Of a DNA stretch of 64,000 nucleotides, positions 33,311 to 42,305 are shown piece by piece. This DNA is from Bradyrhizobium canariense (lineage in GTDB: Bacteria > Pseudomonadota > Alphaproteobacteria > Rhizobiales > Xanthobacteraceae): contig NZ_VSST01000044.1 in the NCBI RefSeq assembly GCF_019402665.1, positions 1-64,000 of the forward strand. Direction: 5' to 3'. Positions within the stretch are counted from its first letter, which is position 1. The number at the start of each line of letters is the position of its first letter. Position numbers and translations under genes: made by a program. The notes under the pieces were generated by a model, which did not search any database, had not been told where the DNA came from, and saw only the letters and a program-made list of their open reading frames with translations.

Positions 33311-33504
33311 GTAGCCCAGGAGGAAAGGGGCCCGATCTCGCTCGGCCGTATCACGCCAGGCCAACTCGCGCGCATGATCGGCGCGACGCGCCTGTCCATC
33401 AGCCTGATCCTCAGCCGCCTCCAGGACGACGGCATCGTCTGGACTGGCCGACCAAGACGGCCGTCAACGATCTCGCCGCGTTGAGGAAGCAGGTGACCGA
33501 CTAG
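33311..33504 (+). pseudogene. Remnant of a Crp/Fnr-type DNA-binding domain
   Basis: One frame reads VAQEERGPISLGRITPGQLA then RMIGATRLSISLILSRLQDD, the C-terminal helix-turn-helix of Crp/Fnr regulators. After GIVWTGRP the sense continues only in another frame (NDLAALRKQVTD, stop at 33502-33504), so there is a frameshift around 33447-33455. The effector-binding N-terminal domain is absent and a TGA precedes the fragment. It is a non-functional piece. Confidence 0.65.
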
Positions 33505-33525
33505 AGCCCGCGCCGTAGAAAAATT

Positions 33526-33861
33526 TCAGGTCGACTTCGACGGTGCTGGGACCAGTCCCATGCACAGCTGTACCTCGGCGGGGACATTGTAGGTCCGCAT
33601 GATGTGGCGGCTGTCGCGCAGGCCGGTTGCCTCACGCTGCACCACGAACATCCAGAGCGCGTGGCCGGCTTCCATCACCAGCTTTCGCCTGGCCGGCTGC
33701 ATCGCGGCCGGCACTTCCGAGCTTGCGTGAGCGGCGTCGAACTCGCGCAAGCGCGCCAGCGCCCGTTCGAGCGTGCGGCCCATCCGTCCGAGCGCGGAGG
33801 CCTGTTCCTGGACAATCTCGTAATGGAGGATATCGACCGGCGGGCGAAGATCACGGGACAT
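33526..33861 (-). CDS. Small helical protein, DUF6665-like
   Basis: The 111-residue protein starts at the ATG at 33861 (SRDLRPPVDILHYEIVQEQA) and is mainly helical, with a long N-terminal helix (SALGRMGRTLERALARLREF) and a C-terminal part IMRTYNVPAEVQLCMGL. I associate it with a small rhizobial family labelled DUF6665, from memory and with limited certainty. No catalytic motif is visible. It ends close to a Crp remnant and starts 45 bases beyond the stop of the TetR gene on the same strand. Confidence 0.7.
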   Translation of the reverse strand: MSRDLRPPVDILHYEIVQEQASALGRMGRTLERALARLREFDAAHASSEVPAAMQPARRKLVMEAGHALWMFVVQREATGLRDSRHIMRTYNVPAEVQLCMGLVPAPSKST

Positions 33862-33905
33862 GAGCCCCAATATAGGACCGACGGAACGGCCTGCAACGCG
33901 TGGCG

Positions 33906-34541
33906 CTACTTCGCCCGGTACGCCGCCAGGAACATCCGCGTCGCGCTGTCGACGACTTCGCTCATGCGCTCTTCCGACGGCGCGGGCGCGGCCTGGAAGA
34001 CGAAGGGCAGGAACAGCGAGGCCTTGCACAGTTCCATGAATTGCGACGCCGCCAGATCACAATCGTCGATCGCGAGATCGCCGCAGGCGACATGGGTGTT
34101 GAGATAGTCGGAGAGGCGGTTGATGGACTTGTCCAGCACCCGCGCATAATAGCGGCGGCCGAGATCGGGCATGCGCTCGGCGATCGCCATCACGGTGCGG
34201 ATCGCCGATCCGCCGCCGGGCCGGCACAGCAGACGGTTGTAGGCCCGGCCGAAATCCTTCAGCGTGGTTTCAACATCGCGGGCCGGATCGAAGTTGAACG
34301 CGACCTGACCGTGCTGGAGCGCCTCCTGCTCGAGGATGGCTTCGAACAGCGCGCATTTGTCCGCGAAGTAGACGTAAAGCGTGCCCTTCGAGACCTGCGC
34401 CGCGCGAGCGATCTCGCCCATGCTGGCACCGTCAAACCCGAGATCCATGAACACCTTGCGGGCCCCGTCCAGGATCTGGCGGCGTTTGGAGCTGTCCTCC
34501 TCCTGGATGACGTGCAGATGTTCGCGGTCGGCTACAACCAT
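33906..34541 (-). CDS. TetR/AcrR-family regulator of the efflux operon
   Basis: The 211-residue protein has the TetR helix-turn-helix near its N-terminus (ILDGARKVFMDLGFDGASM, IARAAQVSKGTLYVYF) and an all-helical ligand domain with the TetR_C pattern KASLFLPFVFQ. It is divergent from the HlyD/DHA2 pair, with a perfect palindrome in the 197-base intergenic region, so it most likely represses the efflux operon and itself until an inducer binds. Confidence 0.92.
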   Translation of the reverse strand: MVVADREHLHVIQEEDSSKRRQILDGARKVFMDLGFDGASMGEIARAAQVSKGTLYVYFADKCALFEAILEQEALQHGQVAFNFDPARDVETTLKDFGRAYNRLLCRPGGGSAIRTVMAIAERMPDLGRRYYARVLDKSINRLSDYLNTHVACGDLAIDDCDLAASQFMELCKASLFLPFVFQAAPAPSEERMSEVVDSATRMFLAAYRAK

Positions 34542-34638
34542 TGGTTCAGGGTCTCGGAAGGTTTTTGCATCGGTCCAGGATCATGAAACCGAAATAAAGG
34601 GTTCGGGCCAGTAGGCTCTGCCCGGGAATATTATCTAT

Positions 34639-34661
34639 ATTGACCGAACCGTTCGGTCAAT
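34639..34661. promoter_or_regulatory. Operator for the TetR-family repressor
   Basis: ATTGACCGAA (34639-34648) and TTCGGTCAAT (34652-34661) are perfect inverted repeats with a 3-base spacer. The GACCGA...TCGGTC core is typical for TetR/AcrR repressors. It lies between the divergent TetR and HlyD genes, 98 bases from the TetR start and 78 bases from the HlyD start. Confidence 0.75.
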
Positions 34662-34738
34662 GATATTTGGGATAAGCGAGAGGGAGCGGGCCGCACGCGG
34701 CTGTCCCTCATCGCGCTTTTTTGTTGGGGGAGGCCTCC

Positions 34739-36055
34739 ATGGCCGTAGTGAGAGACCAGGCTGCGCGCGTCCTTCGCCCGGACGCCGTGGAGACGCCGAC
34801 GCCCGCGGGTGGTGAGGCTGCCACCGAGACGTCTGTGGCTCTCGCCGAGCAGTTGCGCTCTCATGTGGCCGAGGAAACCAAGCGCCGCCCCAGCGAGGCG
34901 CCGGAGCAGCCCGTGACCGACAAGCCGGCCGCAGCCCCAGACGCGCCCGCCGCCGGCGCGCCGAAGTCCGGCAAGCGTAAATTCGTGATGATGGGAGTAG
35001 GGTTGGTGCTGGCGCTCGCTGCCGCGAGCTATGCCGGCTATTACACGCTGGTCGGCCGCTTCTACGTCGCGACCGACGATGCCTATGTCCGCGCCAACAA
35101 CACCATGCTGGGCGCGCGCGTTGCCGGCCACGTCTCCTCGATCCTCGCCGGCGACAACACGACGGTGCGCGCCGGCGACATCGTCTTCCGCATCGACGAC
35201 GGCGACTACAAGATCGCGGTCGACGCCGCCGCGACCAGGATCGCGACCCAGCAGGCCACCATCGATCGCATCGGCCGCCAGGTCGCGGCGCTCGACAGCC
35301 AGGTCGCGCAGGCCAAGGCGCAACTCGTCTCCGCCGAAGCCGGCCTCAAGCGCGCCGACCTCGATTATGAGCGCCAGCAGGCGTTGAGCAACAAGGGGTT
35401 TGCCTCGCGCGCCACCTTCGAGAGCTCCGAAGCCGGGCGCGACCAGGGCGCCGCCGCCGTCAAGGCTGCGCAGGCCGCCTACGACGTCGCGCTCAGCAAT
35501 GTCGACGTCGCCAAGGCGCAGCAGGCCGAAGCGCAGGCGCAACTCGCCGAGCTCAAGACCACGCTGGCCAAGGCCGAGCGCGATCTCGCCTTCACCGCGG
35601 TGCGCGCGCCGGTCGACGGCACGTTCTCGAACCGCCTCGTCAGTGCCGGCGATTTCGTCGCGGTTGGCCAGCGGCTCGGCAACGTCGTGCCGCTCGACAA
35701 CGTCTATATCGACGCCAATTTCAAGGAGACCCAGCTCAAGCGCATCCGCCCCGGCCAGCCGGTGACGATCAAGGTCGATGCCTACGGCATGCGCAAATTC
35801 TCCGGCGTCGTCGACAGCATCGCGGCGGGCGCGGGCTCGGTGTTCACGCTGCTGCCGCCCGACAACGCCACCGGCAACTTCACCAAGATCGTGCAGCGCG
35901 TGCCGGTCCGCATCCGCGTGCCGAAGTCGGTCGCGAAGCAAAACCTGCTCCGCGCCGGCATGTCGGTCACTGCGACCGTCGATACCAACAAGGGCGCGGC
36001 CGACGCCGACAGCGAGGTCGATCTCGACGACGCCACCATGATCCATCCGCAGTAG
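34739..36055 (+). CDS. HlyD/EmrA-family membrane fusion protein
   Basis: The 438-residue periplasmic adaptor has an unusual ~78-residue Ala/Pro-rich cytoplasmic N-terminus, one membrane helix (about 82-104), the biotinyl-lipoyl entry motif TDDAYVRANNTML, a long coiled-coil hairpin (about 160-285), and the second half-motif VRAPVDGTF with DNVYIDANFKETQL. It links an inner-membrane MFS pump to an outer-membrane channel. GGGGGAGG precedes ATG 34739. First gene of the operon with the DHA2 transporter. Confidence 0.92.
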   Translation: MAVVRDQAARVLRPDAVETPTPAGGEAATETSVALAEQLRSHVAEETKRRPSEAPEQPVTDKPAAAPDAPAAGAPKSGKRKFVMMGVGLVLALAAASYAGYYTLVGRFYVATDDAYVRANNTMLGARVAGHVSSILAGDNTTVRAGDIVFRIDDGDYKIAVDAAATRIATQQATIDRIGRQVAALDSQVAQAKAQLVSAEAGLKRADLDYERQQALSNKGFASRATFESSEAGRDQGAAAVKAAQAAYDVALSNVDVAKAQQAEAQAQLAELKTTLAKAERDLAFTAVRAPVDGTFSNRLVSAGDFVAVGQRLGNVVPLDNVYIDANFKETQLKRIRPGQPVTIKVDAYGMRKFSGVVDSIAAGAGSVFTLLPPDNATGNFTKIVQRVPVRIRVPKSVAKQNLLRAGMSVTATVDTNKGAADADSEVDLDDATMIHPQ

Positions 36056-36080
36056 CGCGCCTGCGCCGCGAGGTCAGACG

Positions 36081-37667
36081 ATGGCGAACGCCACGACCGT
36101 TTCACCTGCCATGATGGCGGACCCCGCTTCGGAGCGCATCGCGCCGAAGCGGCTGTTCGCCTTCATCATCATGGTGTTCGGGATGTTCATGTCGATCCTG
36201 GACATCCAGATCGTCTCGGCGTCCCTGAGTGAAATCCAGGCCGGCCTGTCGGCAAGCTCCAGTGAAGTCTCCTGGGTCCAGACCGCCTATCTGATCGCCG
36301 AAGTGATCGCGATTCCGCTGTCGGGGTTTCTGTCGCGCGCGTTCGGCACGCGGCTGTTGTTCGCGATCTCGGCGGCCGGCTTTACCGTATCGAGCCTGCT
36401 CTGCGGCTTCGCCACCACCATCGAGGAGATGATCGTCTGGCGCGCGCTGCAAGGTTTTCTCGGCGCCGGCATGATCCCGACGGTGTTCGCTTCCGCCTAC
36501 ACCGTTTTCCCGCGCACCAAATTCCACATCGTCGGTCCCATCATCGGGCTCGTCGCAACGCTGGCTCCGACCATCGGGCCGACCGTCGGCGGCTACATCA
36601 CCGACCTGATGTCCTGGAACTGGCTGTTCTTCATCAACATCGTGCCCGGCATCGGTATCACAATCGGCGTGCTGGCGCTGGTCGATTTCGACGAGCCGCA
36701 TTTCGAATTGCTCGATCGTTTCGACTGGTGGGGGTTGCTGTTCATGGCCAGCTTCCTGGGCACGCTGGAATACGTGCTGGAGGAAGGCCCGCAATATGAA
36801 TGGATGCAGGACCCCTCGGTCGCGATCTGCGCCTGGATCTGCGGCATCTCGGCGATCGCCTTCTTCTGGCGCGTCTTCACGGCGGCCGAGCCGATCGTCA
36901 ATTTGCGCACCTTTTCCAATCGCAATTTCGCGATCGGCTCCGTCCTTCAGTTCTGCATCGGCATCGGCCTCTACGGCCTGACCTACATCTACCCACGTTA
37001 TCTCGCCGAAGTGCGCGGCTATAGCGCGCTGATGATCGGCGATACCCTGTTCGTCTCGGGCATCACCATGTTCCTGGTTGCGCCGGTGGTCGGCCGCCTC
37101 ATGGCGAAGTACGACATGCGCTACATGATCGCGTTCGGGCTCGTCGTATTCGCGCTCGGCTCCTACCAGATGACCTGGATCACGCGCGACTACGATTTCT
37201 ACGAGCTGTTGATTCCGCAGATCCTGCGCGGCGTCGGCATGATGTTCGCTATGGTGCCGACCAACAACATCGCGCTCGGCACGCTCGCGCCCGACCGGGT
37301 GAAGAACGCCTCGGGGCTCTTCAACCTGATGCGCAATCTCGGCGGCGCCGTGGGCCTCGCCGTCATCAACACCGTGCTCAACGACCGCACCGACCTGCAC
37401 ATCTCGCGCCTGCAGGAGCGCGTGACCTGGGGCAACGCGACCGCGACCGAAACCCTGACCATGTTCATGCAGAAGTTCCAGGGGCTCGGCGATTCCACGC
37501 TGATGGCGATGAAGCAGCTGTCGCAGCTCGTGCATCGCCAGGCCGTGGTGATGGGCTTCGGCGATGCCTTCTTCATCCTGACGGTGTTCTATCTCGGCCT
37601 CACCCTGCTCGTCACGCTGTTGAAGAAGCCGGCCTCGCCGTTCGGCGCCAGCGGCGACGCGCACTAA
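36081..37667 (+). CDS. DHA2-family MFS drug efflux transporter (EmrB-like)
   Basis: The 528-residue protein has 14 predicted membrane helices. It contains the DHA2 motif C-like stretch GPTVGGYI, the motif-A region SGFLSRAFGTRLLF and a first-helix signature FGMFMSILDIQIV. With the HlyD-type adaptor it would export drugs, fatty acids or plant phenolics across the envelope. It starts 25 bases after the adaptor gene, so translation is closely linked. No outer-membrane factor gene is present nearby. Confidence 0.93.
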   Translation: MANATTVSPAMMADPASERIAPKRLFAFIIMVFGMFMSILDIQIVSASLSEIQAGLSASSSEVSWVQTAYLIAEVIAIPLSGFLSRAFGTRLLFAISAAGFTVSSLLCGFATTIEEMIVWRALQGFLGAGMIPTVFASAYTVFPRTKFHIVGPIIGLVATLAPTIGPTVGGYITDLMSWNWLFFINIVPGIGITIGVLALVDFDEPHFELLDRFDWWGLLFMASFLGTLEYVLEEGPQYEWMQDPSVAICAWICGISAIAFFWRVFTAAEPIVNLRTFSNRNFAIGSVLQFCIGIGLYGLTYIYPRYLAEVRGYSALMIGDTLFVSGITMFLVAPVVGRLMAKYDMRYMIAFGLVVFALGSYQMTWITRDYDFYELLIPQILRGVGMMFAMVPTNNIALGTLAPDRVKNASGLFNLMRNLGGAVGLAVINTVLNDRTDLHISRLQERVTWGNATATETLTMFMQKFQGLGDSTLMAMKQLSQLVHRQAVVMGFGDAFFILTVFYLGLTLLVTLLKKPASPFGASGDAH

Positions 37668-37703
37668 TTTGCAACACTCGTGCGTGATCTCGCGCGAGCC
37701 CCG

Positions 37704-37732
37704 TTGCAAATCACCAGTGACACATCTATAAA
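37704..37732 (+). promoter_or_regulatory. Predicted sigma-70-type promoter
   Basis: TTGCAA (37704-37709) and TATAAA (37727-37732) are separated by 17 bases. The site lies 34 bases before the leader ORF and about 260 bases before the ABC exporter gene. Confidence 0.55.
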
Positions 37733-37766
37733 GCGCAACTCATTCCATCGAACCGGGAGGATTTGC

Positions 37767-37841
37767 ATGATTTCGTCGCATTCGCAGATCGCACGCCCGC
37801 GCTCGATGATGTTCTGGCTCGGTATCTGCTCGGCCTCCTAG
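37767..37841 (+). CDS. 24-codon leader ORF upstream of the ABC exporter
   Basis: The frame encodes a 24-residue peptide, MISSHSQIARPRS followed by MMFWLGICSAS, starting seven bases after GGGAGGA. It is not recognised. Its stop codon lies in the loop of a perfect stem (GGCCTC-CTA-GAGGCC, 37832-37846), an arrangement seen in leader peptides that control downstream genes. It could also be a small membrane-targeted peptide. See the promoter at 37704 and the second hairpin at 37938. Confidence 0.45.
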   Translation: MISSHSQIARPRSMMFWLGICSAS

Positions 37842-37937
37842 AGGCCTCTTCCGCCAGCTTCGATTGGGCTTCCAGTCCCGATCGCTCCGCTCCCCAAGTC
37901 CAAAGCCAACTTTAAGTGACGCCGTCTCGGCCCTCGC

Positions 37938-37978
37938 GGCCGGCCTGCGTCCATCAATGGAGCCGGCCCGCGCCAGAA
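37938..37978 (+). promoter_or_regulatory. GC-rich hairpin before the ABC exporter
   Basis: GGCCGGC (37938-37944) pairs with GCCGGCC (37972-37978), with an inner TCCA/TGGA stem. It ends 16 bases before the ABC exporter start. No T-run follows, so it would act on translation or as an RNA structure more than as a simple terminator. The rest of the 327-base gap holds the leader ORF and a promoter. Confidence 0.4.
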
Positions 37979-37994
37979 GCGGCCGGATGACGCC

Positions 37995-39794
37995 ATGACC
38001 GCTCTGTCAAAAAGGCCCGCGGCGATACGCGTGGTGCTGCCATTCGTGTTCCGGCACTGGCTGAAGCAGCCGGGGCGTACCCTCGTCGTGGCCGGCGGCT
38101 TGTTGGGCGCAACCGTCGCCGACCTGTTCATGCCGGTCTTCTCCGGACATCTGGTCGACGCCTTGACGCGCGGCCCATCCGATCCCGCCGCGCGTCACGC
38201 GGCGCTGATGGCATTGGGCGGTATCGTGGCGCTCGGCGCTGCCTCCATGGTGCTGCGGCTGACCGGCCTGCAGGCCATCGTGCCGTTCTCGCTGAAGATC
38301 ATGTCCGAAGTCGCGCAGGAAGCCTTCATGTGCGTGCAACGGTTCTCGACCGACTGGCACGCCAACTCCTTCGCGGGTTCCACGGTGCGCAAGGTCACCC
38401 GCGGCATGTGGGCGCTCGACCTGTTGAACGACACCATTCTCATGGCGCTGGCGCCGTCGCTGCTGGTGCTGATCGGGTCGATGATCCTGCTCGGCATGCA
38501 CTGGGCTTCTCTTGGCGCGGTGATCGCGCTCGGTGCGCTGGCCTATGTCACGATGACGGTGCTGTTCTCGACGCGCTACATCGCGCCAGCCGCGCGCATC
38601 TCCAATGCCTGGGATACCAAGGTCGGCGGCACGTTGGCGGACGCGCTGACCTGCAACGCGGTGGTGAAATCCTTCGGCGCGGAAGCGCGCGAGGATGTGC
38701 GGCTTGCCCGTGTCGTCAACCGCTGGCGCGTGCGCGTCCGGCGGACCTGGCTGCGCTACAACTACACCAATCTGGCGCAGCTCTCGGTGCTGCTGGCCCT
38801 GCGCGCCTCCGTGATCGGCGGCGCCGTGCTGCTGTGGATGTCGGGGCGGGCCTCGCCCGGCGACGTCACCTATGTGCTGACGAGCTACTACGTCATCCAT
38901 GCCTATTTGCGCGACGTCGGAATGCACATCAATAACCTGCAGCGCTCGGTCAACGACATGGAGGAGCTGGTGGCGATCCACGACGAGCCGATCGGGATTG
39001 CGGATGCGCCGGACGCGCGGCCGATCGCGATCGAGCGCGGAGAGCTCCTCTTTGACGACGTCACGTTTCACTATAGCGGTCATCACGCGCCGCTCTATGA
39101 CGGGTTGTCGGTCACGATCCGTGCCGGCGAGCGCGTCGGTCTCGTCGGCCGCTCCGGCTCCGGCAAGACAACTTTCGTCAAGCTGGTGCAGCGGCTCTAC
39201 GACGTCACCGGCGGCCGCGTTCTGGTCGATGCGCAAGACATCGCCAAGGCCACCCAGCACTCGCTGCGCAGCCAGATCGCGATCGTGCAGCAGGACCCAA
39301 TCCTGTTCCACCGCTCGCTCGCCGAGAACATCGCCTATGGCCGGCCCGGCGCCAGCCTGGAGGCGATCGAGCAGGCGGCACGGCTGGCCAACGCGCACGA
39401 CTTCATCCTGCGCCTGCCAAAGGGCTACGGCACGCTGGTCGGCGAGCGCGGCGTCAAGCTCTCCGGCGGCGAGCGGCAGCGCGTGGCGCTGGCGCGCGCC
39501 TTCCTGGCCGATGCGTCGGTGCTGATTCTGGACGAAGCGACCTCGAGCCTCGATTCGGAATCCGAGGCGCTGATCCAGCAGGCGATGGAGCGGCTGATGC
39601 GAGGCCGTACCTCGATTGTGATCGCGCACCGGCTGTCGACGGTGAAGAGCCTCGATCGCATCCTGGTGTTCGACCGCGGCGAGATCGTCGAGCAAGGCAC
39701 GCATGCCAGGCTCGCGGCCAAGCCCGGCGGCATCTATCGCGGCCTGTTCGAGCGCCAGGTGGTGGAGCTCGGACATATCGCAGCAGCGGAGTGA
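37995..39794 (+). CDS. ABC exporter, fused permease-ATPase half-transporter
   Basis: The 599-residue half-transporter has an N-terminal membrane domain with six helices (about 25-320) and an ATPase with Walker A GRSGSGKT (385-392), a Q-loop, LSGGERQR signature, VLILDEATSSLDSE and the H-loop IAHRLSTV. It would act as a homodimer. Substrate class (lipid, peptide, drug) is not defined by sequence. A MATE exporter gene follows 49 bases later, probably in the same transcript. The start codon is 16 bases after a hairpin. Confidence 0.92.
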   Translation: MTALSKRPAAIRVVLPFVFRHWLKQPGRTLVVAGGLLGATVADLFMPVFSGHLVDALTRGPSDPAARHAALMALGGIVALGAASMVLRLTGLQAIVPFSLKIMSEVAQEAFMCVQRFSTDWHANSFAGSTVRKVTRGMWALDLLNDTILMALAPSLLVLIGSMILLGMHWASLGAVIALGALAYVTMTVLFSTRYIAPAARISNAWDTKVGGTLADALTCNAVVKSFGAEAREDVRLARVVNRWRVRVRRTWLRYNYTNLAQLSVLLALRASVIGGAVLLWMSGRASPGDVTYVLTSYYVIHAYLRDVGMHINNLQRSVNDMEELVAIHDEPIGIADAPDARPIAIERGELLFDDVTFHYSGHHAPLYDGLSVTIRAGERVGLVGRSGSGKTTFVKLVQRLYDVTGGRVLVDAQDIAKATQHSLRSQIAIVQQDPILFHRSLAENIAYGRPGASLEAIEQAARLANAHDFILRLPKGYGTLVGERGVKLSGGERQRVALARAFLADASVLILDEATSSLDSESEALIQQAMERLMRGRTSIVIAHRLSTVKSLDRILVFDRGEIVEQGTHARLAAKPGGIYRGLFERQVVELGHIAAAE

Positions 39795-39843
39795 GTGGCG
39801 CGCGGCTGGCGGGACGAAAGTCCCGCCGTCGCGCCGCCAGAGG

Positions 39844-41259
39844 ATGAATGACATGAAAGACCTGACACGCGGCTCCATCGTGGGCCACATCCTGAGCATG
39901 GCGCCACCGATCGTGGTCGGCATGATCACGATCATGATCTGCCAGCTCGTCGACCTGTATTTCGTGTCGGGACTGGGCGATGCGGCAATCGCGGGTGTCG
40001 CCGCGGCCGGCAATGCCGGCTTTCTCGTCAATGCGCTGATGCAGGTGCTTGGCGTCGGCACCGTGGCGCTGATGGCGCACGCGGTGGGGCGCAAGGATCG
40101 CGGCGACGCCAACCTCGTCTTCAACCAGTCGGTCCTCCTGTCGGTGCTGTTCGGGCTCCTGACCTTGGGCGCGGGCTTCGCATTGTCGCGTCCATATATG
40201 CGCGCGGTCGCGGCCGATGAGGCCACGGTCGAAGCCGGCGCGATTTATCTGCTCTGGTTCATGCCGGCTTTGGCGCTGCAGTTTGCGTCGCAGGTCATGG
40301 CGTCTGCGTTGCGGGCCACGGGAATCGTGCGGCCGAGCATGCTGGTTCAAGCGCTTGCAGTGGCCATCAACATCGCGCTGGCGCCGGTCCTGATCTCGGG
40401 TTGGGGCACCGGGCACGCGCTCGGTGTTGCCGGAGCGGGCCTCGCAAGCTCGATTGCCGTCTTCATCGGTGTGCTCATGCTGCTGGTGTATTTCCTGAAA
40501 CTGGAACGCTATGTCGCCTTTAATCCCGCGCAATGGCGGCCGCAGCTTCGACAGTGGAAGAGGATCCTCAATGTCGGCCTGCCTGCAGGCGGCGAGTTCG
40601 CGATGGTCTTCATCATCATGGCCGTGGGCTATTACGTGCTGAGCGTTTTCGGCTCGGCGGCACAGGCCGGATTTGGCATCGGGACGCGTCTCCTCGGCCT
40701 GATGCAGATGCCGGCGCTCGCCATCGCTCTTGCGGCGGGGCCGATCGCCGGGCAGAATTTCGGTGCCGGCAATGGAGCGCGCGTGAGGGAGACCTTTGTC
40801 AAGGCGGCGCTTGTCGCCACCGCCGTGATGATTGTTTTCCTGATCCCGGCGCAGCTCGTGCCTGGTCTGTTGCTTACCGGCTTCTCGAAGGATCAGGAGA
40901 CGATGGCGGTTGCTTCGCTTTTTCTGCGTATCGTCTCGCTCAACATGGTGGCGCAGGGGCTGATCTTCACTTGCTCAAGCCTGTTTCAGGGGCTCGGCAA
41001 TACCAAGCCGGTATTGTTGACCTCGGCAACGCGGGTCCTCACCTATTCCCTGCCGTCGATCTGGCTTTCGACGTGGCCGGGCTTCCGGATGGAGCATGTC
41101 TGGTATCTGTCGATCGCGACGACCACGCTGCAGGCTGCCCTGAGCGTGTGGCTGTTGCGCCGCGAGTTCGGAAAGCGCCTTGTGGTGCTCCGGCACGAGG
41201 AGCCCCCCGAGCAGGCTGCACCCGAGCCTGTGGCGACTCCTGTACGCGCGCCCGCGTAG
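39844..41259 (+). CDS. MATE-family efflux transporter
   Basis: The 471-residue protein has 12 predicted membrane helices in two homologous halves: MAPPIVVGMITIMICQLVDL at the first helix and GLPAGGEFAMVFI at the seventh. Members export cationic drugs or plant compounds using Na+ or H+. ATG 39844 is used; ATG 39853 has a better-placed AGAGGA and may be the true start. It lies close behind the ABC exporter gene, so a shared role in export is likely. Confidence 0.9.
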   Translation: MNDMKDLTRGSIVGHILSMAPPIVVGMITIMICQLVDLYFVSGLGDAAIAGVAAAGNAGFLVNALMQVLGVGTVALMAHAVGRKDRGDANLVFNQSVLLSVLFGLLTLGAGFALSRPYMRAVAADEATVEAGAIYLLWFMPALALQFASQVMASALRATGIVRPSMLVQALAVAINIALAPVLISGWGTGHALGVAGAGLASSIAVFIGVLMLLVYFLKLERYVAFNPAQWRPQLRQWKRILNVGLPAGGEFAMVFIIMAVGYYVLSVFGSAAQAGFGIGTRLLGLMQMPALAIALAAGPIAGQNFGAGNGARVRETFVKAALVATAVMIVFLIPAQLVPGLLLTGFSKDQETMAVASLFLRIVSLNMVAQGLIFTCSSLFQGLGNTKPVLLTSATRVLTYSLPSIWLSTWPGFRMEHVWYLSIATTTLQAALSVWLLRREFGKRLVVLRHEEPPEQAAPEPVATPVRAPA

Positions 41260-41330
41260 CGATCGCTTATCTGCGTGCTTGGCGTCGGGGTTGCCGGCGG
41301 CGTGGCGCTCACCGTGAAGAAAATACGGAG

Positions 41331-42074
41331 TTAGTGCGTGCCCAAACTGTTCCAGACGAGGCCGAGGCCTGACAGGAACAGGAGACCGAGCACGACATCG
41401 CCGAAATGCTTGTCGCTCAGCGCGTGATAGACGCGCGCGCCGGCCCATGCGCCGATCAGCGTGCCCGGAAAGGCGACCACCGCGAGCCAGACCACCTTGA
41501 ACGCGACGAGGCCCGAGGCCGTCTGCAACACCAAAGCGGTGGCGAGCACGGTGAAATTGAAGAGTTGGAAGATGCCGCGCCGCTCGTGCTTGTTCCAGCC
41601 GCGGATGTTGGCCCACAGGATCGGCAGCGGCCCCGACAATCCGGCAAGGCCACCAAGAATGCCGCCGGCGAAGCCGATCGTACCGTCGGCGATGCGACCG
41701 CCGAAGGTGATGGCGAGCGGCTTCTTGTTGAGGTACAGCGCGGTCGAGAAGATCAGCAGCAGCACGCCGACGCTCAGCTTGAACACTTTTGGATCGGCGG
41801 AGGCGACCAGCATGGTGCCCAGCGGCACGCCGATCAGTCCTCCAATCAGGAACGGCCAGACCAGCGAGAGATCAAAACTCTTCCACATCGACGGCAGCGT
41901 CGAGCTCTGCGCGATCACCGAGCAGATCAGCACCAGGGGCACCGCGAGCGAGGGCGGCAGCACGTAGAGCCAGATGCCGAGTGCCATCAGCGCGGTGCCG
42001 AATCCGGCGAGGCCCGAGACGAAGCCCCCGGCCAGTGCGCCGAGCAGCAGCAGCGCGTAGGTGAGTATTTCCAA
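41331..42074 (-). CDS. TauE/SafE (TSUP) family membrane transporter
   Basis: The 247-residue protein has about eight membrane helices and the two TSUP half-motifs (GGFVSGLAGFGTALMALGI and GGILGGLAGLSGPLPILWA). The family moves sulfite, sulfoacetate or related anions. The TTG at 42074 is chosen because AGGGAC is upstream and it gives a family-length protein; no ATG is present until far into the first helices. It converges on the MATE gene, 71 bases away. Confidence 0.87.
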   Translation of the reverse strand: MEILTYALLLLGALAGGFVSGLAGFGTALMALGIWLYVLPPSLAVPLVLICSVIAQSSTLPSMWKSFDLSLVWPFLIGGLIGVPLGTMLVASADPKVFKLSVGVLLLIFSTALYLNKKPLAITFGGRIADGTIGFAGGILGGLAGLSGPLPILWANIRGWNKHERRGIFQLFNFTVLATALVLQTASGLVAFKVVWLAVVAFPGTLIGAWAGARVYHALSDKHFGDVVLGLLFLSGLGLVWNSLGTH

Positions 42075-42305
42075 CAGATTGTCCCTGTCGCCTGGGCGAT
42101 CCCGAATTGTTGATCCCCATCGCTCGCATAGCACAGCTGCGGCCGTGCAGGTCAATTTCAAAACCGCACGCAAGCGTGATCCCCAGAGGCGGGCGTTCGC
42201 GAAAGACAGGTCTAGATGATGCTCGTACTTCCACCTGGGGGCCCGCTCGACGCCATCATGCGGTCCGATCGGCCAGCATCCCGGCTGAGCATATGGAGAA
42301 GGACG

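Noticed and set aside
36102..37709. A 535-codon minus-strand frame
   Set aside because: Shadow of the DHA2 transporter gene; Glu/His/Asp-rich with no fold signature.
38007..40226. A 739-codon open frame on the minus strand
   Set aside because: It runs antisense to the ABC exporter and MATE genes, has no domain and shows the Arg/His/Asp-rich composition typical of frames opposite high-GC genes.
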